DNA from: Bradyrhizobium ontarionense
GTDB lineage: Bacteria; Pseudomonadota; Alphaproteobacteria; Rhizobiales; Xanthobacteraceae
Assembly (NCBI RefSeq): GCF_021088345.1
Contig: NZ_CP088156.1
Span: forward strand, 4,712,001-4,776,000
DNA length: 64,000 nt
Reading direction: 5' to 3'
Shown here: piece by piece, positions 1 to 10,023 of the stretch
How the letters are laid out: each line of letters starts with the position of its first letter
Numbering within the stretch: position 1 is the stretch's first letter
Notes under the pieces: model-generated
Databases searched by the model: none
What the model saw: the letters and a program-made list of their open reading frames with translations, nothing else
Told to the model about the DNA's origin: nothing
Program-made: the position numbers and the translations under genes

Positions 1-515
1 GCATTGAAGCCGGAATGCGCGACTGAGATCGACATCATCGGCTGCGCGCCCTTGAACGTCACGGAAGAGAAATTGGTCCCGTGGGTGACGGTGTCGGTGA
101 AACGCAGATCGCGTGACAGATCGTTGCCCGACGAGAACGAGATCGAGGTACGCGACACCCGGAGCTGCTCGCGGCCCGCACCGTCGAGCTGATAGAGTTG
201 CGTAACTGCGGGCACCTGACCCAGGAGCTGGGCATAGTCGGCGCGACGCAGCTCGAGCGTATTGGCGCTCGCCCGCGTCACCCAGCTGATCTGGCGCTGC
301 AGGTCGGAGACTGCCTGGTCGATCCGTCGGGCGCTCGCGTCCGCCTTTTCCGCCATCGCCGCCGTCAGGCTGGCCTTGGTGGCCTGATAGCTGATCCAGG
401 TTTCAGTCACGCCATTGACGGCCAGCACGAACACGACGAGCCCGACCAGCGAGACGACATATTTGGCGAACAGACCCTGTCGCAGCGACCAGCCTCTGTT
501 CTCGACCCCGTTCAT
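1..515 (-). CDS. Membrane sensor protein, N-terminal part (cut by window edge)
   Basis: Reading leftwards from ATG at 515 gives 171 residues without a stop up to the window edge, so the C-terminal part lies outside. A GAGGGG ribosome site sits 5 bases before the start. Residues about 15-38 form a membrane helix (KYVVSLVGLVVFVLAVNG). After it comes a soluble stretch of the kind found in periplasmic Cache/dCache sensor domains: a helix rich in Ala, Asp and Arg, then a VTQLYQLDGAGREQLRVSRT segment. Such N-termini precede histidine kinases, cyclases or chemoreceptors, and the output domain cannot be known from here. The family is an inference; the membrane-plus-extracytoplasmic layout is seen directly. 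Confidence 0.7.
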   Translation of the reverse strand, partial: MNGVENRGWSLRQGLFAKYVVSLVGLVVFVLAVNGVTETWISYQATKASLTAAMAEKADASARRIDQAVSDLQRQISWVTRASANTLELRRADYAQLLGQVPAVTQLYQLDGAGREQLRVSRTSISFSSGNDLSRDLRFTDTVTHGTNFSSVTFKGAQPMMSISVAHSGFN

Positions 516-791
516 CCGGACCCCTCGCGCGCAACACGCCCAGGGGCCCCCAAGGGGCGCAACTCCAGACGGGCGGCTTCGCTGCCGTTCCGACGCGACA
601 ACGACGATTTTGGTGACGGACCGCGCTCTGTCGAGACGGCCCGCCGAATACCTCTGTCTAGCACAGATCGGCGGGGCGCATGGGCGGCTTTCGGACGTGG
701 TCAACGTGACCTGGAGATTCGTCATCCGAATGACTGATGATCGTTTCCTGGCGATGCGCGCGGATCACATCCGACATCTCGCGGCCGCATG

Positions 792-2909
792 TTACCTGTT
801 GAAGATGCGCTTCAGGACATCGTTCATGGGCTGGCTGTCCCGAGCGCTGTCCTGCGGGGGCTCGGAGGAGTTCCCTCCACCCTGTGCTGCGCCCTGGTCG
901 GCGTCGGTCACCGGCGGCGCCGGGTTGGCTTGCGGTGGCTGCAGCGCCGGAACGCCGCCTTCGGAGGGATTCAGCGTGCGGCCACGGCTTCGGCCTGGCG
1001 GCTGCGTACCCTGCTGCAAGCCCTGCTGGATCAGATTGCCGATCGCCGCTCCGAGCTGACCTCCCAGCGGATCGGATTGGCCCGCGGCCGGCGCCTGCGT
1101 GTTCGGGGCTGCGGCCGATGGCGCACCGGTCGAGCCGGCGGTGCCGGGGGCAGAGTTTCCGATCAGGCCGCCGATGCCGTTGATCAGATTGTTGAGTCCC
1201 GCACCATCCTTGCCGAACAGGCCCTGCCCCATCTGTTTGAGCTTGGCGTAGGCGGCGTCGGGATTGTCGAGAATGCCCGCCATGTCGGGATAGAAGCGCG
1301 GCTGGCTCCAAGGACCGTCGATGATGACGGGAATGCCGAGACCGATCGGATCCGAGGTGCGGCCCTGCCCCTCTGTCGTCATCACGAGCTTCGGCTCGAC
1401 GCGCATCGCCAGCGCCCGGTTGCCGAGATCAATGGTGCCCGCACCAGCGACCTTCACCAGCGGTCCGACGAGATTGAGGTCGCTCGTCGTCGCCTGGCCG
1501 CGCTCGACCTGGAACGAGGCCGAAAGCTGCGTGAGATCGGTCGACAAATCCTTGGAGTCCTGCCACCCCGACAGCGGATTGGTCGTCAGGGAGCGGATCA
1601 TCTGCGCGACGTTGATGCCGCGGATGGCGCCGTCCTGGAACAGCAGGAAGGCCGATCCGCTGAGATTGCTCATGATCGCCTGCTGGCTGGCGCCGCTCGA
1701 CCGCAACGCCAGCTTGCCCTGCATCCGCGCATCGAGCTTGTCGAACTCGGCGAGGCTCGAGAGCAGCGGCAGCGCCCGGACGCCGACGAGGTCGCAATGC
1801 ATGGCATAGGTGGGATTGCCAGCCGAAGCGTCGATCACGACCTCACCGTTGGCCTGCCCGCCATAGACGCCGAGATTGGAAATCGTTGCCTTCAGCACGC
1901 CGCCGGCCAGCAACGCCTCCACGTCCAGCGGGCCCAGCCGAGCGCCCGAAATTCCAACATCCGTCGCCGACAGCCTTACGCGTGCATCGACATAGTTCAG
2001 GCCGCGCAGATCGATCGCCGCCGTGCTCCATCCCGAGGCGTGGGCCGAACTCTGCGGTGCGGGGCTCGCAATATCGAAACGGCGCACGTCGAGATCAACC
2101 TTCACCAGCGGCTTGCTGGCGAGATCGATCGAAGCCCAGCCATTGAAATCGCCATCCCCGAGGGTGCCGCTGAGGCCGTTGATCATCACCAGCGGACCAC
2201 TCAAGCGGACGTCGGCGCGACCTGCGAGGAGACCTCGAAACGTACCGGTCATCTCGACCTTGAAATCGAGCGGCACCGTCTGCCGATCCAGCGGCATCGA
2301 AGGCGCCGCCGCCGCGATGTCGAACGTCATCGGGCGGTCACCGGCCCGGGCCGCGCCCGTCACCTTGATCTTGCCGTCGTCGCTCAGCGCTGCAGTCGCG
2401 CCGATGCCGTCGAGGCGGTTTTCGACGCGGTCGCGCGGATTGGAAAGAATGACCGCACCGTCTCTGACCGTCACCCGCTCGATCCGGATCGAGGGCGGCG
2501 CCTCGGGTTTCGCCCCGGCGCGGCTGCGCGGAGCGCCGTCGCGCAGACGTTCGCGCAGCAGCGGCAGATAGAGCGTGGGCTTGTCGATGACGAGTTCCGC
2601 GATCTCGGCTCGCCCGGACCACAGGCTCGACAGCGCCATGTCAGCCTGAACCTTGCCGACCGTCAGTCGGTTGTTGCCATCCCGATCCCTGGGGTCCTGC
2701 AGGGTGACGTCGGTCAGCGTGGCACGAAACGACGGCCACAGGCTGACGCTGGCGGAACCGGCCATGCTGAGACGGTAGCCGGTGTCGCGCTCGACGCGGT
2801 CCTGGATGGCGACCGTCAGGAATCCCGCCGGCAGTCCGAAGGCAAGCGCCAGGATCAGCACGAGAAGGATGACGCCAACCAACCCGCCTGCGATCTTCAA
2901 TGCTTTCAT
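792..2909 (-). CDS. AsmA family protein
   Basis: 705 residues. The start is placed at the ATG for MKALKIAGG, because the open frame upstream reads as Arg/Pro-rich noise. Residues about 5-32 are one N-terminal membrane helix. The segment after it (VERDTGYRLSMAGSASVSLWPS) and the FNGWASIDLASKPLVKVDLD region match the AsmA/TamB-like plan of a long beta-rich periplasmic protein anchored in the inner membrane. A Pro/Ala/Gly-rich low-complexity tail fills roughly the last 110 residues. AsmA-like proteins act in envelope lipid transport and outer-membrane assembly. The gene stands alone, divergent from the Crp-type regulator. Family call is firm; substrate is unknown. Confidence 0.85.
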   Translation of the reverse strand: MKALKIAGGLVGVILLVLILALAFGLPAGFLTVAIQDRVERDTGYRLSMAGSASVSLWPSFRATLTDVTLQDPRDRDGNNRLTVGKVQADMALSSLWSGRAEIAELVIDKPTLYLPLLRERLRDGAPRSRAGAKPEAPPSIRIERVTVRDGAVILSNPRDRVENRLDGIGATAALSDDGKIKVTGAARAGDRPMTFDIAAAAPSMPLDRQTVPLDFKVEMTGTFRGLLAGRADVRLSGPLVMINGLSGTLGDGDFNGWASIDLASKPLVKVDLDVRRFDIASPAPQSSAHASGWSTAAIDLRGLNYVDARVRLSATDVGISGARLGPLDVEALLAGGVLKATISNLGVYGGQANGEVVIDASAGNPTYAMHCDLVGVRALPLLSSLAEFDKLDARMQGKLALRSSGASQQAIMSNLSGSAFLLFQDGAIRGINVAQMIRSLTTNPLSGWQDSKDLSTDLTQLSASFQVERGQATTSDLNLVGPLVKVAGAGTIDLGNRALAMRVEPKLVMTTEGQGRTSDPIGLGIPVIIDGPWSQPRFYPDMAGILDNPDAAYAKLKQMGQGLFGKDGAGLNNLINGIGGLIGNSAPGTAGSTGAPSAAAPNTQAPAAGQSDPLGGQLGAAIGNLIQQGLQQGTQPPGRSRGRTLNPSEGGVPALQPPQANPAPPVTDADQGAAQGGGNSSEPPQDSARDSQPMNDVLKRIFNR

Positions 2910-3043
2910 GTCGATGTCCCAATCGCGTCGCGCGAGCGGTTCACGCGGGCGGGCGTACGGCGGCGCCAGACCCGTCGAGGCCAATTCTATCCCGCAAACG
3001 GCGGACCGCTCCAAGAGCGTTGAAAATAGTCGGGAGCACGTGC

Positions 3044-3063
3044 GTCATTATGTGACTTATGAC
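3044..3063. promoter_or_regulatory. Dyad between asmA-like and crp-like genes
   Basis: GTCAT and ATGAC are separated by 10 bases, and the centre overlaps a TGTG-N8-CACA pair. It lies 61 bases before the start of the Crp-type gene at 3125 and about 135 bases before the divergent AsmA gene. Crp/Fnr proteins bind dyads of this size, so autoregulation is possible. It is not the FixK/FNR consensus TTGAT-N4-ATCAA. Confidence 0.3.
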
Positions 3064-3124
3064 ACACTTCCGCCTGAGCGGTTTCGGTAACTGAGGCTTT
3101 CAAACCATTGCTGAAGGTATAGTG

Positions 3125-3799
3125 ATGAGCAAGCAGGCCGAATTTGCGGTCATCCTGAAGATGAACCCGATGTTCGCGGACCTCGGCGGCGACGAACTGC
3201 AGCGTCTCTCGACCCTGTGCCACACCCAGCATCTCTCCGCAGGTGAGATGCTGTTTCAGAAGGGTGATCCGGGGAACGCGTTGTTCGGCGTGCGCCGCGG
3301 CCAGATTCGCATCGAGACCGGCGCCACCGACGGCAGCCGCCTGACCCTCAACTTCATGGGTCCCGGCGATCTGTTCGGCGAGGTCGCGGTGCTCGACGGG
3401 CAGGAGCGTACAGCCGACGCCACCGCCGGAGAGGTCACTGAGCTGTTCGTGCTCCGACGGGAGGACTTCCTCAGCTTTCTCGAGCGTGAGCCGAAGGTTG
3501 CGATCAGGATCATCCAGCTGTTGTGCCAGCGCATCCGCTGGCAGAGCGAGCGGATGGAGGAGTCGGTGCTGCAGCCGCTGCCGGTCCGTCTCGCGCGCCG
3601 GCTGTGCGCACTGGCCGAGGATTTCGGCTCCGAGGTCCACATCTCGCAGGAACAGCTCGGCGTCTTCGTCGGCGCAGCGCGGGAGAGCGTCAACCGCCAG
3701 CTCCAGGCGTGGCGCAAGGACGGCATCCTCGACCTGCAACGCGGCCGCATCCTGCTGAACAACATCACCAGGCTCAACGCGATCGCCCGCAACGAGTAG
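3125..3799 (+). CDS. Crp/Fnr family transcriptional regulator
   Basis: 224 residues, starting at ATG 3125 (MSKQAEFAV); a GTG directly in front is the alternative. A GAAGG sequence lies 7 bases upstream. Residues about 15-110 form a cyclic-nucleotide-binding-type beta barrel with LFGEVAVLDGQERTADATA, close to the phosphate-binding cassette. A dimerisation helix follows, then a Crp-type winged helix (VHISQEQLGVFVGAARESV, residues about 170-190). No N-terminal cysteine cluster for an Fe-S centre is present, so it is unlikely to be an oxygen-sensing Fnr. The effector cannot be told from sequence. Confidence 0.9.
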   Translation: MSKQAEFAVILKMNPMFADLGGDELQRLSTLCHTQHLSAGEMLFQKGDPGNALFGVRRGQIRIETGATDGSRLTLNFMGPGDLFGEVAVLDGQERTADATAGEVTELFVLRREDFLSFLEREPKVAIRIIQLLCQRIRWQSERMEESVLQPLPVRLARRLCALAEDFGSEVHISQEQLGVFVGAARESVNRQLQAWRKDGILDLQRGRILLNNITRLNAIARNE

Positions 3800-4131
3800 T
3801 CGGCGGACCGGGGAACAAGCCAGCTGACGAGGACAGCCGCCAGCTCCTCCGCATCCGCGTGCCTTCGGCGCCGCTTCGCACCGCTCGCCCCGAATTTGTC
3901 CATCCTGGGTCCAGTCCGTGGCCGGAACTGTCCACCGTGCATCGTTTCGTATCGACCTCGGCCAAACATGATCGCATTTGGGCCACCACACCTCACAATT
4001 TGGGACATGAACTCTTTTTAACAATTCTAACAGGGGTCAATCCGGCAGCGGCCATGTCCCTTCGCCTGCGCGCGTCGAGCGCCCGGGACGGAGCTTGTCG
4101 TGCCAGAACAACGTAGTTTGGAAGCGAAGTC
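3800..4131. other. Intergenic region without a gene
   Basis: No convincing coding frame. The last 120 bases are AT-richer (CTCTTTTTAACAATTCTAAC near 4011-4030) and probably hold the promoter of the downstream glycosyltransferase. No strong hairpin was seen after the Crp gene. Confidence 0.5.
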
Positions 4132-5757
4132 ATGAGTCTTGCGTTGCCGGCGATTGCGATCGAGACGACCGGCTCGGTCGCACGCTGGCGCAGAGGTATC
4201 GCCAGCTGGATCGATGCCGTCGAGGACGGCTGGGCGGTCCCGGCGCTGATCGCGGGGTTCGTTGCGGCCTGGATGGCGTATCTGTCGATCGCCTATGTGG
4301 GCGGCGACCTCCATCAGGACGTGATCGAGACCTGGTCGCTGGGCCGCAGCTTCGACTGGGGCTCATCCAAGCATCCGCCATTGATGGGTTGGGCCGCGCG
4401 GGCCTGGACGACGGTGTTCCCGCTGACCAGCTGGTCGTTCAACCTGCTGGCGCTGACCAACGGGGCCGTCGGGTTGTGGGCCATCGACCTGATCACGCGG
4501 CGCTTCGCGCGCGGCGACAAGCGCCTCGTCGTGCTGCTGTTGCTGATGCTGCTGCCGATCTATCAGCTGCACGCGCAGCGCTTCAACGCCAACGCCGTGC
4601 TGCTGTCGAGCTGGCCGCTCGCGACCTACTGCTTCCTGCGCTCGTTCGAGACCCGTCATGTCGGCTGGGCCGTTGCGGCGGGCGCGACCGCCGCTCTGGC
4701 CATGCTCGGCAAGTACTACTCGATCTTCCTGATCGCCAGCTTCGCGGTCGCCGCGCTGTGTCACCGTGATCGACGGGCCTATTTCACGTCGTGGGCGCCG
4801 TGGATCGCCGCCCTCTCCGGCCTCGTCGCACTCGCGCCTCATCTCTACTGGCTCGCCACGACAGGTGCCCAGCCGTTCTCGCATGCAATCGAACATCACG
4901 TCGGCAAGACGGCCGCGGCCGCCTTGGTCGAAGGTGGCGGATTTGTTCTCGCGCTCGCCGGCATCGTCGGCGTGCCGGGCCTGATATGGCTGGGGATGAC
5001 GCGGCCCCGCCCGGGTCGCGTGTTGAACGACGCGCTCAGTCTCGCCTCCGGGCTCCGGCTGCTGGCGATGATCAGCATCGGCACCGTGATCCTGCCCGCA
5101 TTGATCTCTGCGGTCTTTGGCACCGACATGCCGCCCCTGTGGGGCCTGCAGGGCGTGTTTCTGTTCGTCGTCGTGATCGTGTGCGGCGCCAGCTATGACG
5201 TCCCCCGCGACATGACGATCAATCTCGCCGCCGCCACGATCGGGATTGCGGCGTTCGCGGCTACAGTGGTTGCGCCGCTTCACGCGCTGTACCGGAACTA
5301 CGTTCCGCTCAGCGAGGGCCGCAACTTCTATGAGCCCGCCGTCCTGGAGCTGACGCGCCTGTGGCATGCCGCGTCGAACAGCGAGCTTCCCGCGGTGGGC
5401 GGCGATGACGGCCTCGCCTTTGCCGCCGCCTTCTACAGCCCCGACCATCCGCGCTATGAGATGAGCCTCGTGCATCCGCACGAGCTGCAACTCCAGGGAG
5501 CGGCGCAGGGCTGGGCCGCCCTGTGCTATGACACCGACATTTCCTGCATCTCCGGCATGCAGGCCGCGGCCTCGCGCGCCAGGCATTGGGTCCGTGCCGA
5601 CTTCACACTGAGGACCAACCTGTTCGGCTGGCGAGGTGCGAGCCAGGGTTTCGTCGCGCTGATCGTGCCACCGGACGATAGCCGCCCCAGCGAGCCCGGC
5701 CAGGACCTGGTCGAGGATTTCGGCGCCACGAGCGGCATGCCGTCCGCGGCGAACTGA
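4132..5757 (+). CDS. ArnT/PMT-like glycosyltransferase (GT39 type)
   Basis: 541 residues, a polytopic inner-membrane protein. Residues about 36-56 are the first membrane helix, followed by a periplasmic loop with GGDLHQDVIETWSLGR and SSKHPPLMGWAARAWT. The acidic pair after helix 1 and the KHPPL segment are hallmarks of the PMT_2/ArnT superfamily, which moves sugars from polyprenyl-phosphate donors onto lipids or proteins outside the membrane. About ten further hydrophobic helices run to residue 390, and a soluble periplasmic domain forms the C-terminus. A GGAAG ribosome site precedes the ATG. It is monocistronic and convergent with the RND operon 20 bases downstream. The acceptor is unknown. 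Confidence 0.85.
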   Translation: MSLALPAIAIETTGSVARWRRGIASWIDAVEDGWAVPALIAGFVAAWMAYLSIAYVGGDLHQDVIETWSLGRSFDWGSSKHPPLMGWAARAWTTVFPLTSWSFNLLALTNGAVGLWAIDLITRRFARGDKRLVVLLLLMLLPIYQLHAQRFNANAVLLSSWPLATYCFLRSFETRHVGWAVAAGATAALAMLGKYYSIFLIASFAVAALCHRDRRAYFTSWAPWIAALSGLVALAPHLYWLATTGAQPFSHAIEHHVGKTAAAALVEGGGFVLALAGIVGVPGLIWLGMTRPRPGRVLNDALSLASGLRLLAMISIGTVILPALISAVFGTDMPPLWGLQGVFLFVVVIVCGASYDVPRDMTINLAAATIGIAAFAATVVAPLHALYRNYVPLSEGRNFYEPAVLELTRLWHAASNSELPAVGGDDGLAFAAAFYSPDHPRYEMSLVHPHELQLQGAAQGWAALCYDTDISCISGMQAAASRARHWVRADFTLRTNLFGWRGASQGFVALIVPPDDSRPSEPGQDLVEDFGATSGMPSAAN

Positions 5758-5777
5758 TCAACCCGCCGCGCCATTCG

Positions 5778-8700
5778 TCATTCCGCGGCCGGCGAGACCA
5801 TCGATGGCGGCGGCTTCTGCTCATGAACCTTGCCGGCTTCGTGATCCGGCGCGTCCGTGCCCTCTGCCGACCCCACGATCAGCGTGCGGCCGAGTCGCGC
5901 GAACAACGAGCCGACATCGTCCATCACCAGGAACATCGCCGGCACGAACAGCAGCGACAGCACGGTCGAGAACACCAGGCCGCCGATTACGGCAAGCGCC
6001 ATGGGCGAGCGGAATTCGCCGCCCGCGCCGACCGCGAGCGCGCTCGGCATCATGCCGGCGACCATCGCGATCGTCGTCATCACGATCGGACGGGCCCGTT
6101 TCATGCCGGCATCGATGATCGCCTCATCACGCCGTATGCCGGCATGGATCGCTTCGACCGCAAACTCCACCAGCATGATCGCATTTTTGGTGACGATGCC
6201 CATCAGCATCATCATGCCGATATAGACGGGGATCGTGAGCTGCTTGCCTGTCAGCATCAGGGCGCCGATCGCGCCGCCGATCGAGAGCGGCAGCGAGAAC
6301 AGGATCGTGATCGGCTGCAGGAAGGTGCCGAACAACAGCACCAGCACCGCGTAGACGATCATCAGGCCAGCCGTGATCGCGCTGATGAAGCCCGAAGCCA
6401 GCTCGTTCAGGCTTTCGGCATCATCGGATGGGATCACCTTGACGGCACTCGGCATGTTCTTCCTGACCGGCAACTCGTCGATCTGCTTGTAGGCGTCGCC
6501 AAGGGCCGCAAATCCGACGAGATCGGCCGCAATCGTGGCTTGCCGTCCTCGGTCATAACGGCTGATGCTGGTCGGGCCCTGATCGAGCTTGATGTCGGCG
6601 ACCACCGACAGCGGCACTCCGCCCTTTTCACCGTACTGGCCGAGCGGCACCCGCAGCTGTTCCAGGATCTTCACGTCGCTGCGCGCCGCATCCTCCAGTT
6701 GGACCCGGATCGGGACCAGCCGACCGCCAACGTCATATTTCGCCAGCGCAGGCCCGACATCTCCGATCGTGGCGACACGGATCGTCTGCGACAGACTTTC
6801 CGTCGACACGCCGAGACGCGCGGCCAGATCGGCGCGTGGCTGCACCCGCAACTCGGGCCGGTCGAGCGATGTGTCCGACACTACGTTGGAGATGATCGGG
6901 ATTCGCTTCATCTGCGACGCCAGTTCGCTCGCAACGTTGTCGACCAATTTGGGGTCGGAGCCCGTCAGAACGAGCTTGATCGGACGCAGGCTGTTTTCAT
7001 CCGTGAACCAGAAGCGGATGTCAGGGATGTTCTCGAGGTCCTGCGTGATCGCGAGCTCGAGCTCCTTCTGGCTCAGGCTGCGGTCGGCCTTCGGCGTATA
7101 GTTGACGATCATCCCGGCGCGGCGAACCTCCATGGCCCCCTGCAGCCTGCCGCCGTCGACGAAGACGCTGCGAACCTCGGGCCGCTTGCGCAGGCGCGCC
7201 ACGATGTCTTCGGTGACCATCTCGGTGTAGGCGAGCTGCGCGCCGGGCGGCAGTTCGATCGCGAGCAGGGATCGCGCTGCGTCCTGGGCGGGCAAGAACC
7301 CTTGCGACAGCAGGGTCGTGCTCCAGATCGACGCCGCGAAGATCCCGATGCCAAGGAGAACCGTGATGAAGTAATGCTTCACGGACCACGTCACGATGCG
7401 CTGATACGCACGCAGGATGAACCCCGGCGGAGGATCGTCGTGATGGTGATCCTTGAGGAAATAGGCGGCCAGCATCGGCGTGACGAAACGCGCCGCCAGC
7501 AGCGAGAAGAACACCTGGACCGAGACGGTGATGCCGAACTGCTTGAAGAACTGTCCGGCGATTCCGGACATGAAGCTGGCCGGCGCAAAGATCGCGATGA
7601 TGGTCAGGCTGATCGCGATGACCGCGAGCCCGATCTCGTCGGCGGCGTCGAGCGCCGCGCGATAGGGCGACTTGCCCATCCGCATGTGGCGGACGATGTT
7701 CTCGATCTCGACGATGGCGTCGTCCACGAGAATGCCGGTCGACAGCGTGATCGCCAGGAACGAGACCATGTTCAGCGAGAAGCCGAGCAGATCCATCGCC
7801 CAGAAGGCCGGAAAGATCGACAGCGGCAGCGAGATCGCGGCGATCACCGTCGCCCTGAGATCGCGCAGGAACAGCAGCACGATGATGACGGCGAGGATGG
7901 CGCCCTCGAACAGCGTCGATATCGCGGCTTCGTAATTGCCCTTGGTGAACTCGACCGACGTGTCGATCAGCTTCAGATCGACGTCGGGATGGGCGGCCTT
8001 CACTTCGTCGATGCGCTTTTGCACGGCGGCGGCGACGACCACGTCGCTGGCACCCTTGGAGCGCTTGATGCCCAGCGCCACCACGGGCTCGCCATTGAAG
8101 CGGGCGAAGGTCCGGCGATCGGCGATCGTGTCGGTGACGGTACCGAGATCGGCGAGCCGCACTTCACCACCGCCGAACAGGGGAATCATGGTGTTCGAAA
8201 GTTCGTTCAGCGTCTTGGCGCCGGCGAGCGTGCGGATGGCCTGGTCGTTCCTGCCGATTTCGGCACGACCGCCGGCGACATCGACATTGGTGCCGCGCAG
8301 GCTTTGGCTGACATTGACCGCGGTGAGGCCCATGGCCTGCAGCCGATCGGGATCGAGCGAGACCAGGATTTCGCGCTCGACGCCGCCGATGCGCTCGACC
8401 TGACTGACGCCGCGCACGCCCTGGAGCTGCCGCTTGACCACGTCATCGACGAAGAAGGACAATTGCTCCGGGGTCTTGCCCGGCGAGATCGCCGCATAGG
8501 TCACGATCGGCAGGCCGATCTTGTCGACACGCGAGATCAGCGGCTCGGTGACGTTCTGCGGCAGGTCGGAGCGCACGCGGGTGACGGCGTCCTTGACGTC
8601 GTTGATGGCACGATCGGTGTTGGTCTCGAGCGCGAAGGTGATCGTGGTCACCGAAAGGCCGTCGGTGATCAGCGACTGGATGTGGCGCGCGCCCTCGACG

Positions 8701-8924
8701 CCGGAGACGCCGTCTTCGATGATCTTGGTGACCTGCGACTCCAGCTCCGACGGAGCCGCGCCGAATTGCGCCACCGCGACCGAAATCACCGGGATATCGG
8801 CGTTCGGCAGCCGCGTCACCGCGAGCTTGGTGAAGCTCATCCAACCCAGGATCAGCAGGATGATGGAGAAGAGGATCGAAGGCAGCGGGTTGCGAATCGA
8901 CCATGCCGAGATATTCAGTGCCAT
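5778..8924 (-). CDS. RND efflux transporter permease (HAE1/AcrB-like)
   Basis: 1048 residues, full length for the family. The N-terminal helix (SILFSIILLILGWMSF) is followed by VEGARHIQSLITDGLS and the porter subdomains. A second set of helices (residues about 330-540) contains GILVDDAIVEIENIVRHM, the helix-4 motif with the paired Asp residues of the proton relay. The second half repeats this plan with GIVTKNAIMLVEFA near the C-terminus. It would pump substrates from the inner membrane or periplasm using the proton gradient. The upstream adaptor stop and this start share one base (TGATG), so the two are translationally coupled. No outer-membrane channel gene is nearby. Substrate unknown. Confidence 0.93.
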   Translation of the reverse strand: MALNISAWSIRNPLPSILFSIILLILGWMSFTKLAVTRLPNADIPVISVAVAQFGAAPSELESQVTKIIEDGVSGVEGARHIQSLITDGLSVTTITFALETNTDRAINDVKDAVTRVRSDLPQNVTEPLISRVDKIGLPIVTYAAISPGKTPEQLSFFVDDVVKRQLQGVRGVSQVERIGGVEREILVSLDPDRLQAMGLTAVNVSQSLRGTNVDVAGGRAEIGRNDQAIRTLAGAKTLNELSNTMIPLFGGGEVRLADLGTVTDTIADRRTFARFNGEPVVALGIKRSKGASDVVVAAAVQKRIDEVKAAHPDVDLKLIDTSVEFTKGNYEAAISTLFEGAILAVIIVLLFLRDLRATVIAAISLPLSIFPAFWAMDLLGFSLNMVSFLAITLSTGILVDDAIVEIENIVRHMRMGKSPYRAALDAADEIGLAVIAISLTIIAIFAPASFMSGIAGQFFKQFGITVSVQVFFSLLAARFVTPMLAAYFLKDHHHDDPPPGFILRAYQRIVTWSVKHYFITVLLGIGIFAASIWSTTLLSQGFLPAQDAARSLLAIELPPGAQLAYTEMVTEDIVARLRKRPEVRSVFVDGGRLQGAMEVRRAGMIVNYTPKADRSLSQKELELAITQDLENIPDIRFWFTDENSLRPIKLVLTGSDPKLVDNVASELASQMKRIPIISNVVSDTSLDRPELRVQPRADLAARLGVSTESLSQTIRVATIGDVGPALAKYDVGGRLVPIRVQLEDAARSDVKILEQLRVPLGQYGEKGGVPLSVVADIKLDQGPTSISRYDRGRQATIAADLVGFAALGDAYKQIDELPVRKNMPSAVKVIPSDDAESLNELASGFISAITAGLMIVYAVLVLLFGTFLQPITILFSLPLSIGGAIGALMLTGKQLTIPVYIGMMMLMGIVTKNAIMLVEFAVEAIHAGIRRDEAIIDAGMKRARPIVMTTIAMVAGMMPSALAVGAGGEFRSPMALAVIGGLVFSTVLSLLFVPAMFLVMDDVGSLFARLGRTLIVGSAEGTDAPDHEAGKVHEQKPPPSMVSPAAE

Positions 8925-9850
8925 CAGCGTACCCGCGTGCGATCGATGTCTTCGGCGAACATGGTCTTGATCTGGTCGCCGTCGTGCAGCGAACTGCCGG
9001 CGTCGGCCACCACGATTTCACCCTCTGCCAGACCCTCGAGAATTTCGGTCGACGTATCGGACACCAGGCCGACCCGAACCCTGCGGGTCTCGATCGTATT
9101 GCCCTTCACGATCTGGATGGTGAGATGATCGATCGCGGTATTGGGAACGGCGATACCGCAGCTCCGCCTGGCATCGATGTTGGCGCGCGCGAACATTCCA
9201 GGCTTGAGCGACGGATTGCTGGTCAGCGTGATGCGGACATGGCCGAGCTGGGTCGACCGGTCGACCTGAGGCGCCACCACACGCAGACGGCCGATGATGT
9301 CGGGCTGATTGTCGCGGGTGATACGCACGGGCGCGCCCGCGCTGAGCTTCAAGAGATGAACGCTGGGGACTTCGGCATCGAGCTCCAGCTCGTTGTTCAC
9401 GGCAATGCGGAACATCGGGCCCGCCTGAGGCGAAGCGGGCGCACCGGCAATCGTGCGGACTTCCGTGACGACGCCCGCCGCCGACGCACGTAACGACAAC
9501 GGACGGCCGGCGGCTGCGGCCGGCGCGCCCGGCTGAGGCGGTGGCGGCGTCAGTCGTGCCATCTCCTGGTTGTCGGTGACCGTGTCGCCTTCCTTGACCA
9601 GGACGTCGGTGACCCGCGATCCCTCCTGGTCGGCGCCGACCACCGCCTCACGGCGGGGCACGACGAAACCGGTGACGCGCACCAGATCGGAGAAGCAGGA
9701 CTTGCCGGCCTTGGTGACCAGCACCTGCGCCTGCATCCGCGGCTCCTCGGCGGCCGGATGTGAGCGATGCTCGTACCAGTAATAGCCCGTGACCAGGGCC
9801 ACGAAGACCACCGCGCCGGCGGTGGTTTTGAGGGATTTTGGCAGCTTCAT
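8924..9850 (-). CDS. RND periplasmic adaptor (HlyD/MFP family), short form
   Basis: 308 residues from ATG 9850 (MKLPKSLKTTAG); the longer frame upstream is not protein-like. A membrane anchor occupies residues about 10-25. VLVKEGDTVTDNQEMARLTP is the first lipoyl half, and LRASAAGVVTEVRTIAGAP is the second. They are joined only by a Pro/Ala-rich linker of about 15 residues, where typical adaptors have a long alpha-helical hairpin that meets the TolC channel. Beta-barrel and membrane-proximal segments follow (PDIIGRLRVVAPQVDRSTQL, then IAVPNTAIDHL). It is coupled to the permease. The missing hairpin suggests unusual docking. The orphan adaptor at 15852 has the same plan. Confidence 0.88.
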   Translation of the reverse strand: MKLPKSLKTTAGAVVFVALVTGYYWYEHRSHPAAEEPRMQAQVLVTKAGKSCFSDLVRVTGFVVPRREAVVGADQEGSRVTDVLVKEGDTVTDNQEMARLTPPPPQPGAPAAAAGRPLSLRASAAGVVTEVRTIAGAPASPQAGPMFRIAVNNELELDAEVPSVHLLKLSAGAPVRITRDNQPDIIGRLRVVAPQVDRSTQLGHVRITLTSNPSLKPGMFARANIDARRSCGIAVPNTAIDHLTIQIVKGNTIETRRVRVGLVSDTSTEILEGLAEGEIVVADAGSSLHDGDQIKTMFAEDIDRTRVR

Positions 9851-10023
9851 CGGGGAAACGATCCGGACGGCTCGAACTGCGGTTTCACGATGGACCAGCC
9901 GCTGACGCGACCATGGCGCGCGACGATCCGACACGACAATACGCCCCGCAAGCCTGCGGGACGCATCTGGTCACCTCGATCTCTGGCCACGCGACCCCCG
10001 ACGGCGCTTGTGCAGACACGGAG

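Noticed and set aside
789-3023. 744-codon open frame on the plus strand opposite the AsmA-like gene
   Set aside because: Arg/His/Gly-rich composition typical of the antisense of a GC-rich gene. The minus strand has the signal helix and family pattern.
3932-3956. GGAAC...CGTT resembling a general-stress (EcfG) promoter
   Set aside because: The spacing is 14 bases, shorter than the 16-17 normally required.
5823-9128. 1101-codon open frame on the plus strand opposite the RND permease
   Set aside because: Asp/Arg/His-rich antisense shadow without any domain. The minus-strand frame is a full RND protein.
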